NCBI RefSeq assembly: GCF_900101075.1
Contig: NZ_FNFY01000006.1
Span: forward strand, 1 to 64,000
Direction of reading: 5' to 3'
DNA from: Lacicoccus qingdaonensis
Lineage (GTDB): Bacteria; Bacillota; Bacilli; Staphylococcales; Salinicoccaceae
DNA: 64,000 nucleotides
Shown here one piece after another: positions 57,332 through 64,000 of the stretch; positions within the stretch are counted from its first letter, which is position 1, and each line of letters begins with the position of its first letter. A program made the translations under genes and the position numbers. The notes under the pieces were generated by a model that did no database searches, was not told the origin of the DNA, and was given only the letters and a program-made list of their open reading frames with translations.

Positions 57332-57397
57332 TATTAAAGAAAGAAAAATATCACTTTAAATGATATAATGACAACATTGGTAAAAGGAGAGTTCATC

Positions 57398-57700
57398 TTG
57401 AAAAAAGCGATTATACTAGTGTTATCGATGGCGCTTTTAAGCGCCTGCAGCAGTGAACCGTCACAGGCGGAACAAGATTTGGAAGATGTGAATAATGATA
57501 TCAGTGAACTTCAAAGCGAGATACAGTCGGTCCGCAGTGAAAACGAGACCGTTGAAAGTGATATCGAAAATAAGGAAAAAGAGTTGGAAGAATTATCATC
57601 CGGTGACTCCAGTGACGATTCAGATGAGAATGCTGAGGAAAATACAGAGGAAGAAGATATTGTCGGTTCTGAAGAGGAACCATCAGAAGATGGGGAATGA
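57398..57700 (+). CDS. Small coiled-coil lipoprotein
   Basis: 100 residues. Signal peptide with lipobox LSAC (Cys17). Residues 30-72 have a coiled-coil heptad pattern (ISELQSEIQSVRSENETVES), then a Ser/Asp/Glu-rich tail. TTG start after AAAGGAG. Function unknown; probably a surface spacer or scaffold. Confidence 0.75.
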   Translation: MKKAIILVLSMALLSACSSEPSQAEQDLEDVNNDISELQSEIQSVRSENETVESDIENKEKELEELSSGDSSDDSDENAEENTEEEDIVGSEEEPSEDGE

Positions 57701-57746
57701 TGCATCCGTTGGATGAAATAATATATCAAGTAAGGAGATTGATAAT

Positions 57747-58088
57747 ATGCACGAGAAAAAATTTGCGTTAATAGAAGGAGAAACTTTTACGATAGATGAA
57801 CTGGGCAGGGAAATAGAAGAAATTGTCGATTCCAAACTTGTTAATTTAACAGGTACGAAAGAAAGAGTCGTTGCTCAGAAGCCGAGCCCCGACCAGAATT
57901 TTGAAACATTTACCATCAAATTCAACCTGGATGATCTGCCTGATTTTGTAGACGTTGTTGCAACGACTGAGAAAAAAGAGAATTTCGAAGACTATGACTT
58001 TGACAAAGATAAACTGAAGGTCCGTCTGATCAGCTATATCAGACAGGAATCCCCTGAAAACAATGAAAGTGAACATGTGAGCGAATAG
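57747..58088 (+). CDS. Hypothetical protein
   Basis: 113 residues, acidic and soluble, no membrane segment. FALIEGETFTIDELGREIEEIV suggests a helix followed by a strand-rich middle part. No family recognised. AAGGAG site before the ATG, 46 bases after the lipoprotein gene, possibly one operon. Confidence 0.65.
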   Translation: MHEKKFALIEGETFTIDELGREIEEIVDSKLVNLTGTKERVVAQKPSPDQNFETFTIKFNLDDLPDFVDVVATTEKKENFEDYDFDKDKLKVRLISYIRQESPENNESEHVSE

Positions 58089-58118
58089 ATGCAAAGTAAT
58101 TAGTGATTGAGGGTCAAT

Positions 58119-58682
58119 ATGAAATATATTAAAACAAAGAGATTAATATTACGTGACTGGAAAGAAAGTGATATTCCCAAGTTCATCAGATTAAACGGTG
58201 ATAAAGATGTCCGGCGCTACTTTCCCAATGTCGCCACGCCCGAAGAATCCAAAGAATTTGTATTGAGTGCCCAGAGCGACATCGACGCCAGAGGTTTTGG
58301 ATTGTTTGCCGTCGAGCGCAGAGATACAAATGAATTCATCGGTTTTACCGGCATTCAGGTGTGGGAAGAGGAAGGGCCGTTGAAACTTCATTTTTTACCG
58401 ACCATTGAAATAGGATGGCGCTTCGCCAAGCAGCACTGGAACCAGGGATTTGCAACGGAAGCGGCACTCGGAGTCGTGAAGTTTGTTGAGCGTAACACTG
58501 ATATCAAAGAGATTTATGCCTATGCTTCAAGCATCAATTATCCCTCGATTAACATCATGTTGAAACTGGGGATGGAAAAAGTGCAGACTTTTGAACATCC
58601 TCTCATAATGGAGGGACATTCACTTAAAACCCAGGTGGTATATAAAACAGACGTTAAAAAAAGGCATCGCTTCAGATTATGA
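58119..58682 (+). CDS. GNAT acetyltransferase, RimJ/RimL type
   Basis: 187 residues. Starts KTKRLILRDWKESDIP, with the acetyl-CoA block EIGWRFAKQHWNQGFATEAALGVVKF, and ASSINYPSINIMLKLGM near the end. Typical of ribosomal-protein-alanine type acetyltransferases with broad substrates. ATG at 58119 follows GAGGGT. Its 3' end overlaps the convergent LOG gene by six bases. Confidence 0.9.
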   Translation: MKYIKTKRLILRDWKESDIPKFIRLNGDKDVRRYFPNVATPEESKEFVLSAQSDIDARGFGLFAVERRDTNEFIGFTGIQVWEEEGPLKLHFLPTIEIGWRFAKQHWNQGFATEAALGVVKFVERNTDIKEIYAYASSINYPSINIMLKLGMEKVQTFEHPLIMEGHSLKTQVVYKTDVKKRHRFRL

Positions 58683-58697
58683 GCGATGCCCTTTTTG
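58654..58697. terminator. Terminator embedded in two convergent gene ends
   Basis: GGCATCGCT / AGCGATGCC stem with A-run before and T-run after. It covers the last codons of both the GNAT and LOG genes. Confidence 0.8.
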
Positions 58698-59279
58698 CAG
58701 GTCTTTATACGTTCTGACCTCTACAGGTTCAAAGTCTTTAAATTGATGTATGAGTGATGAAAAGTCCTCGCCCAGGAACAACTGCTTCATGTATTTATCA
58801 TCCAGATATTCTTCGGAAATCATCTTATCGAACATGGCGAGCAGAGGATCAAAGTAATTTCTCGTATTGATAAGTCCGAGAGGCTTTTCATGGAGCCCGA
58901 TCTGCCCCCATGTATACATTTCAAAAAATTCCTCGAGCGTGCCTGCACCGCCCGGCAGGGAAATGATTGCATCGCCCAATTCATTCATTATGGCTTTTCT
59001 TTCATGCATCGTTTCCACTATCTCCAGTTTATGAAGCCGCTGGTGGGCAAGTTCACGATCGACAAGGAACTGTGGTATGACACCAGTCACTTTGCCGCCG
59101 TAATCTACAGTGCCGTTTGCAACAGCACCCATCATACCGGCGGAACCGCCGCCGTATACCAGTTCATAACCGCCTTCTGCAATATTTCTGCCCAGCTGGT
59201 AGGCTGCTTCTTCAAATTCAGGCAGCCTTCCAGACGTGGCGCCGCAGAACACAGTAATACTTTTAAACTCCACTGACAT
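58677..59279 (-). CDS. LOG family protein (TIGR00730-type)
   Basis: 200 residues. LVYGGGSAGMMGAVANG and the PGGAGTLEEFFE motif define LOG proteins, which release cytokinin-type bases or ribose-phosphate from nucleoside monophosphates. Often labelled lysine decarboxylase by mistake. In-frame from ATG 59279. Confidence 0.92.
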   Translation of the reverse strand: MSVEFKSITVFCGATSGRLPEFEEAAYQLGRNIAEGGYELVYGGGSAGMMGAVANGTVDYGGKVTGVIPQFLVDRELAHQRLHKLEIVETMHERKAIMNELGDAIISLPGGAGTLEEFFEMYTWGQIGLHEKPLGLINTRNYFDPLLAMFDKMISEEYLDDKYMKQLFLGEDFSSLIHQFKDFEPVEVRTYKDLQKGHRS

Positions 59280-59304
59280 TCACCCGCAATCTGCTCATTT
59301 CAAC

Positions 59305-60315
59305 TTAAAACTGTTGGCGTTTTTTGTTGATTTTCTTTTCCAGCTTCTGTTGTTTCTTATTCTTCGTCATATTTTTTTCTATGCCTGATTTACGTCCGTG
59401 CTCGGCATAATACTGTTCAGCCTGTTCACGGTGCTTTTCAAACAAAGATTTTTCAGTATTGTCGTCACTTTCTTCAGGGGATCTCGTGTCCTCATTGTCA
59501 TAATCGACAGTATAATCAAGCTTACTGTGGTGTTTTTTGAAAAGTTCCCCGGGTTCGAACCCTTCAATGTTTTCTTCGTGATTTTTGACTTTATCGAAAT
59601 ATAGCTGCTGTACATCCTGTGTCATGTTAATCTCCTCGTCATTTGATGGTATGGCATCCATTCTATCATTTTTTTCATCTTCAGTATATTCATCATCCTG
59701 AATATTCAGGCGGTCCTCGTCCTGTTCAGTCAATGAAACACGGCTCATTGACTGATCTTCTTCATAAAATCTTGCGACATCCTGGTTATCGACATTAGTA
59801 TCGAGCGCCGCTTCTGTCTGAGGATCAATCCTGTTTACATCCATGATCAGACTGTCGCTCACGGTCATGCCCGCCATTTTTTCTTCGTTTGACATGCCTG
59901 GATTCGACTGCATGATTTTAGGTACTTTGGGTTTTGCCGTCTGTTCGCTCTCCAGTCTCTTCTCGCGGTGTTTCTCTTTGTCCTTTTCAAATTGCTCTAG
60001 CAGCTTGTCCTCTTTTTTTATGCTGCGTTTATAGGACTGCATATCTTTTTTATATGAGCGTTCCAGTCTTTTATCATTTATTTTACTGCCGACTGTATCG
60101 ACGGCTGACTTGCTCGTCTGATAGACGTTCGAACTGGTCGCTTTTACAGACTGATAAGCCTCTTCGCCCTTATCTTTTACATTATGGTAAGTATTGCTTG
60201 AAAAACGGTTCAGTCTCTCAATATCCGGATGTTCTTTAATATGTTTTCTCTCTGTAAATAAAGGGATTAATATGATGGGCAGGACATTTAACAGTGTTTT
60301 AATATTTTTATTCAT
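59305..60315 (-). CDS. Charged protein with an N-terminal membrane segment, unknown
   Basis: 336 residues. One hydrophobic segment (residues about 7-20) is followed by highly charged sequence: a Lys/Arg/Glu-rich helical part (80-125), an acidic middle and a basic tail (NKKQQKLEKKINKKRQQ). No enzyme motif. The ATG at 60315 follows GGAGGT; the frame continues upstream without a start signal and that part is rejected. Confidence 0.72.
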   Translation of the reverse strand: MNKNIKTLLNVLPIILIPLFTERKHIKEHPDIERLNRFSSNTYHNVKDKGEEAYQSVKATSSNVYQTSKSAVDTVGSKINDKRLERSYKKDMQSYKRSIKKEDKLLEQFEKDKEKHREKRLESEQTAKPKVPKIMQSNPGMSNEEKMAGMTVSDSLIMDVNRIDPQTEAALDTNVDNQDVARFYEEDQSMSRVSLTEQDEDRLNIQDDEYTEDEKNDRMDAIPSNDEEINMTQDVQQLYFDKVKNHEENIEGFEPGELFKKHHSKLDYTVDYDNEDTRSPEESDDNTEKSLFEKHREQAEQYYAEHGRKSGIEKNMTKNKKQQKLEKKINKKRQQF

Positions 60316-60447
60316 GAATAGACCTCCATGGCATTTATTAATAATTATATAATACCCTGAGTGAACTTTCATTAAACTGAGTGCATTACGTTTTAAAATT
60401 ATAAATATGGTAATAATACTAATAACGAGACAAGGAGGCACCATTTT

Positions 60448-61158
60448 ATGAAAACTATAACATCCGATATGACATTGAAGGACATTGTAAATGAAGCCCC
60501 GGGGGCAGGAAACATTTTCAGGGAGCTGAGAATAGATTTTATCCATAATGGCGACAGGACCCTGGACGAAGTCACTGCCGAGAAAAACTTGAGTCTTGAA
60601 AATCTTATTTATGAAATCAATGAACTGGAGCCTGTGAACGAAGACGGGATCGATTTGAAGTACATGGACGAAAAAAGTGTTCTGACTTATATACAGAGAA
60701 AATATCATGAAGATTTAAAGGATGAACTGCCGGTGCTTGAAGAATATCTGGAGCATGCGGTCAAACAGAATAAAAAACGTCAGCCGGAGCTGGAAGAAGT
60801 CGAAGAATTATTTAAAAATATAAAGACGACTTTCCTCGAGCATGTCAACAATGAGGATAATACAGTGTTTGATATGATCGACACTTATCTGGGTGCACCG
60901 AATTCCCATCATTTTGAGGCTGTGAAACCGCATATGACAAGTTTGAAATCTGAACATGAAAATCTGGCAAAAACCTTTTATGAATTAAGAGCGCTCACCG
61001 GCGATTACACATTAAACAGCGGTGCGACAGCTGAACTCAGACTGGTCTACCACAGGCTGGAAAAACTCGAAAAAGATGCATTCAACCATTTCTATCTGGA
61101 AAACAATAAGCTGTTCGACGGAATTTATGAAAAACAAAAAACAATATCCGATTTTTAA
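60448..61158 (+). CDS. ScdA/RIC-like di-iron protein lacking the Cys-Cys motif
   Basis: 236 residues of the YtfE/ScdA repair-of-iron-centres family. The hemerythrin-like di-iron ligands are preserved: His87, His132, Glu136, His170, His214, Glu218. The N-terminal ScdA domain normally has a FCCGG motif; here it reads FIHNG, with Ile32-His33 in place of the two cysteines. ATG after AAGGAGG. The family protects or repairs iron-sulfur clusters after nitric oxide or oxidative damage. Ends in a terminator shared with phoR. Confidence 0.87.
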   Translation: MKTITSDMTLKDIVNEAPGAGNIFRELRIDFIHNGDRTLDEVTAEKNLSLENLIYEINELEPVNEDGIDLKYMDEKSVLTYIQRKYHEDLKDELPVLEEYLEHAVKQNKKRQPELEEVEELFKNIKTTFLEHVNNEDNTVFDMIDTYLGAPNSHHFEAVKPHMTSLKSEHENLAKTFYELRALTGDYTLNSGATAELRLVYHRLEKLEKDAFNHFYLENNKLFDGIYEKQKTISDF

Positions 61159-61162
61159 TAAA

Positions 61163-61209
61163 AGAACCCCCGTCCGATGAAGATTGTCTTCATCGGACGG
61201 GGGTTTGTT
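61163..61209. terminator. Bidirectional terminator
   Basis: Perfect 19-bp stem AACCCCCGTCCGATGAAGA (61165-61183) with 61187-61205, loop TTG. Shared by scdA-like and phoR genes. Confidence 0.93.
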
Positions 61210-62999
61210 CATGGCTGTCTGATAGGGAAAGTGACTGTGAATGTCGTCCCTTCGCCTTCGATGCTGTCGAGCTTGATATCACCCTGGTGAGAATCCACAA
61301 GGTGTTTGACTATCGCCAGGCCAAGACCTGTTCCGCCTGAGTTTCTGGAACGGGCTTTATCCACCCTGTAAAAACGTTCGAACACCCGCGGGACACTTTC
61401 TTCAGGGATGCCGATTCCGGTGTCTCTGATATATATATGCACATCAAATTCGGTCACTTCGACCGATATGTTGATACTTCCGCCCTCGCCTGTATAGTTA
61501 ATCGAATTGGCGACAAGGTTCAACAGTATCTGGTTGAGCCTGTCGCTGTCCCCTTCGATGGTTACTTCATCGGTTGACGGCGGCAGGGTCACTGTCAATG
61601 ATTTTTCCGAAATGGATTTGGAAAGTGTTTTTTCAATGCTGTGAATGAGAGAAATCAGGTCTACACTGCTTAAGTTGAGCGGCGTGACTTTATTTTCAAT
61701 TCTTGAAAGGTGGAGCAGATCGCGTATCAGACGGTCAAGGCGCTCACTTTCATTATATATGATTTCAAGAAAAGTACGTGTCGTTGCTTCATCGTTCACT
61801 TCGCCGCCAAGCAGTGTTTCTGAAAAACCTTTGACGGATGTGACAGGCGTCTTCAGCTCATGAGATACGTTGGCGACGAAATCACTCCGCATTTTTTCCA
61901 GCCTTTTAAGATTGGTTATGTCATGAAGGACAATGATTACGCCACGCTGTTTCCAGCCATTGCCGTAAAATGGGCCGAAGTGGGCGTCGAATACATTTTG
62001 GGAAAGGCCTTCGGAAGTAATTTCATCATGTATTTTTTCATTATCTTCAAAAATGGCTGCAATGTATTTTCCAAGATTCAGGTTATCATCAAAATCTTTG
62101 TAATGCTGACCGACGATATGCTGGTTATGCTGTTCCAGAAACCGTTCCATTGCAGAGTTGATCATGATGATCTGGCCTTCCTGGTTGACGAGCATCACAC
62201 CGCTCACCATATTGGATAATATCGTGGACAGCTGCTGTTCATTTTCATGAAGGGCACGCATCTGGTTCTGCAGATTCATCGCCAGTTCATTCACTGATTG
62301 GGAAAGTTCCCCGATTTCCCCGGTGACTTCCGTATGTACTCTGCTGCTGTAGTCTTTTTCACCTAGACGCCTGGTCACTTTGATGATGTCTGTGACAGGA
62401 CGTGTAATACTGCGTGACAGAATACTCGCAGTAATGGCGGTAATTAAAAGAATGATGCCAAGAAAAACGGCAAGGCCGCGCCAGAATACGACCATCGTAT
62501 CATTGATGCTGTTCAGCGGGAGCGAAGTTCTGATCACTCCGAGCAGCGACCCGTCGTCATCATAGATCGGGTTTGCGACGTACATCATGTCAATATCCTC
62601 AGTCACGCTGTATCTGACAGATTCACCGATGTCCTGGTCACGGTTCATGATATCCTGGACTTCAGGGCGGTCGATGTGGTTATCCATCGTTGCCGGATCA
62701 GATTCTGAATCGGCCAGTACCACACCTTCAGTATCGATGACGGTGAAGCGCATATTGACGGGCTCTCTGAAAAGTTCAATCCTCGACTGCAGGTCTTCCG
62801 TCCCGCTTTCCATATCACTCGCTTCGAGCAGCTGGGCAACCAGCTCCGCATTTTCATAAAGATGCTCGCTGGTCATCTCCTCAAATGCATTTTCACTGAC
62901 ATTGGCTACAAAGAACCATAGAAATATCAGCAGGGTCAATGTTAATAAAGAGAATGCCAGGGAGATCCTGAACCACAATCGATCGATCAGACGGGTCAT
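61209..62999 (-). CDS. phoR: Sensor histidine kinase PhoR
   Basis: 596 residues. Helix 1 at about 10-32, extracellular sensor to about 170 (with RFTVIDTEGVVLADSESDP, typical of PhoR), helix 2 at 171-196, HAMP to about 250, a PAS domain, the phosphoacceptor His380 in VANVSHELKTP, and an ATPase domain with DTGIGIPEE and GGTGLGLAIVKH. It overlaps phoP by four bases. Expected to sense phosphate limitation. WalK was considered, but the sensor region fits PhoR better. Confidence 0.9.
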   Translation of the reverse strand: MTRLIDRLWFRISLAFSLLTLTLLIFLWFFVANVSENAFEEMTSEHLYENAELVAQLLEASDMESGTEDLQSRIELFREPVNMRFTVIDTEGVVLADSESDPATMDNHIDRPEVQDIMNRDQDIGESVRYSVTEDIDMMYVANPIYDDDGSLLGVIRTSLPLNSINDTMVVFWRGLAVFLGIILLITAITASILSRSITRPVTDIIKVTRRLGEKDYSSRVHTEVTGEIGELSQSVNELAMNLQNQMRALHENEQQLSTILSNMVSGVMLVNQEGQIIMINSAMERFLEQHNQHIVGQHYKDFDDNLNLGKYIAAIFEDNEKIHDEITSEGLSQNVFDAHFGPFYGNGWKQRGVIIVLHDITNLKRLEKMRSDFVANVSHELKTPVTSVKGFSETLLGGEVNDEATTRTFLEIIYNESERLDRLIRDLLHLSRIENKVTPLNLSSVDLISLIHSIEKTLSKSISEKSLTVTLPPSTDEVTIEGDSDRLNQILLNLVANSINYTGEGGSINISVEVTEFDVHIYIRDTGIGIPEESVPRVFERFYRVDKARSRNSGGTGLGLAIVKHLVDSHQGDIKLDSIEGEGTTFTVTFPIRQP

Positions 63000-63691
63000 T
63001 CAGCCGGTCCTTCAAATTTATAGCCGAATCCACGTATCGTCCGGATATATATCGGTTTCTTCGTATCCGATTCGATTTTTTCACGCAGATGGCTGATATG
63101 CACATCGACGATTCTTGTATCACCGTCATATTGGAAATCCCAGACACCGTTCAGCAGCTGATCCCTGCTCAGCACTTTGCCCCTGTGGTTGGCAAGATAT
63201 AAAAGCAGTTCAAATTCTTTCGGAGTGAGAATGAGCTGCTCCCCTTTGAAATAGACATCATAACGCTCAAGGTGTATCTCCAGATCACCTATTTTTATCA
63301 CTTGTTCGGACTGTTCCACATCTTCCACCTGGGAACGACGCAGTATCGCCTTCACGCGGGCCACGACTTCACGCGGGCTGAAAGGCTTGGTCAAATAATC
63401 ATCGGCCCCGAGCTCGAGACCTAATATTTTATCGAATTCATCATCTTTGGCTGTCAGCATGAGGATGGGTGTATTCAATTTTTCCTGTCGTAAAGCTTTA
63501 CATACATCCATACCGTCCATTCCCGGCAGCATCAAATCCAGAACGATCAGATCAGGTTTTTCTTTAAGAGCGGTATCAAGACCTTTACGGCCGTCTTCTG
63601 CTGTCAAGACATCATAACCTGCCTGCTCCAAATTGAATTTTAGTAAAGTTACAATAGATGGTTCATCATCGACTACAAGAACTGTGCGCAT
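62996..63691 (-). CDS. phoP: Response regulator PhoP
   Basis: 231 residues. Receiver domain with Asp8, Asp9, phosphoacceptor Asp52 (IVLDLMLPGMDG) and Lys102-type KPF; OmpR-like winged helix (LTPKEFELLLYLANHRGKVLSRDQLLNGVW; VDVHISHLREKIE; IRTIRGFGYKFE). First gene of phoP-phoR; AAAGGAGG before its ATG. Confidence 0.93.
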   Translation of the reverse strand: MRTVLVVDDEPSIVTLLKFNLEQAGYDVLTAEDGRKGLDTALKEKPDLIVLDLMLPGMDGMDVCKALRQEKLNTPILMLTAKDDEFDKILGLELGADDYLTKPFSPREVVARVKAILRRSQVEDVEQSEQVIKIGDLEIHLERYDVYFKGEQLILTPKEFELLLYLANHRGKVLSRDQLLNGVWDFQYDGDTRIVDVHISHLREKIESDTKKPIYIRTIRGFGYKFEGPAE

Positions 63692-63800
63692 TCAAGCGCC
63701 TCCTTTCAATTTTGAACAGCTTATACCGACTATATTTTATCATATTGTAATGACTTAATTGACTTTCTTTACATATCCTTAACAATCTAGGTTTCAATGA

Positions 63801-63816
63801 TTAGGACTTTCCCTAA
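63801..63816. promoter_or_regulatory. Palindrome resembling an NreC site upstream of narG
   Basis: TTAGGACTTTCCCTAA is an imperfect inverted repeat, like the TAGGG-N4-CCCTA type sites reported for the oxygen/nitrate regulator NreC in staphylococci. Centred about 77 bases before the narG start. Confidence 0.5.
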
Positions 63817-63885
63817 TATTATTCTGACAAATAAAAACAGATAATAAGAGTATCTTGAAAGAAATGTATTTGGAGGAGAACGCTA

Positions 63886-64000
63886 ATGGACAAACTCTTT
63901 GGTCTTCATTTCTTTAAACCGACAGAGAAGTTTAACGGAAATTGGTCAATATTAGAAGAAAAAAGTCGTGAATGGGAAAAAATGTATCGGCAGAGATGGA
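63886..64000 (+). CDS. narG: Respiratory nitrate reductase alpha subunit, 5' part
   Basis: The first 38 codons are present (LFGLHFFKPTEKFNGNWS, then EEKSREWEKMYRQRW). This N-terminus, with the W-S-x-L-E/x-x-R-E-W-E-x-x-Y-R-x-R-W pattern, is that of NarG, the molybdenum-bis-MGD subunit that reduces nitrate to nitrite. ATG follows TTGGAGGAG. The rest of the gene and presumably narHJI lie beyond the window. Confidence 0.88.
   Translation, partial: MDKLFGLHFFKPTEKFNGNWSILEEKSREWEKMYRQRW

Noticed and set aside
58667-58687. Third copy of the AAGCTTCAGATTA repeat (GCTTCAGATTATGAGCG).
   Set aside because: Only the short block is shared and it is part of a terminator hairpin at two gene ends; likely coincidence.
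61209-63691. Two-component pair considered as WalKR.
   Set aside because: The sensor sequence (RFTVIDTEGVVLADSESDP) and the isolated two-gene unit without walHIJ fit PhoPR, not WalKR.

Overview
This window is chromosomal DNA from a low-to-moderate GC Firmicute of the Staphylococcaceae. It looks closer to the Jeotgalicoccus/Salinicoccus side than to Staphylococcus itself, but that genus call is inference from gene content and protein style, not a database match. Supporting points: the order rocF / cdaA-cdaR-glmM-glmS with a glmS ribozyme, a Sle1-like LysM-CHAP autolysin, a split gcvPA/gcvPB glycine decarboxylase, an LrgAB/CidAB pair near a CidR-like LysR regulator, a ScdA-like iron-sulfur repair protein, and the start of narG. 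Strong GGAGG-type ribosome binding sites and frequent TTG/GTG starts also fit.

Layout. 1-650: the 3' end of 5S rRNA followed by six tRNA genes (Asn, Glu, Val, Tyr, Gln, Lys), i.e. the tail of an rrn operon. 734-8414: arginase, two regulators, then the c-di-AMP/cell-wall precursor block cdaA-cdaR-glmM, the glmS ribozyme and glmS. 8415-13980: a patchy region downstream of glmS with small membrane proteins, an NTF2-like protein, a compositionally foreign GNAT acetyltransferase, a CPBP protease, an orphan DUF2281 antitoxin-like gene, a DoxX-like protein, diverged repeats and broken gene fragments. 13982-18900: transporters (SSS symporter, Bcr/CflA-type MFS) and two decayed genes (a deoxynucleoside kinase with an in-frame stop, an ABC-2 permease with an internal deletion). 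18988-21796: gcvPA-gcvPB without gcvT. 21884-28393: mixed housekeeping genes, including two DUF1801 proteins, a patatin-like protein, a lipoprotein, an RDD protein, an AcuI-like reductase, TatC without a neighbouring TatA, and TrhO. 28589-31036: queuosine precursor genes queC-queD-queE, then a preQ1-I riboswitch with terminator, then queF. 31096-45770: symporter, MFS, LysM-CHAP autolysin, BI-1-like protein, YebC/PmpR, an SDR with replaced catalytic residues, a YtrA-type GntR/ABC operon, LrgB/LrgA, DUF402, CidR-like regulator and DUF456.

45817-57279 is a large peptide-uptake locus: oppF, oppD, oppB and oppC on the minus strand, and divergently four tandem paralogous lipoprotein solute-binding proteins, apparently served by the single translocator. 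57398-64000 holds small lipoprotein/hypothetical genes, a GNAT, a LOG-family protein, a charged membrane-anchored protein, scdA, phoR-phoP, and the first 38 codons of narG preceded by a palindrome resembling an NreC site.

No CRISPR array, prophage, intact insertion sequence or obvious new defence system was seen. The most unusual content is the debris-rich region downstream of glmS, the four-receptor peptide transporter, the mid-cluster preQ1 switch, the ScdA and SDR proteins with missing hallmark residues, and several genes caught in decay.
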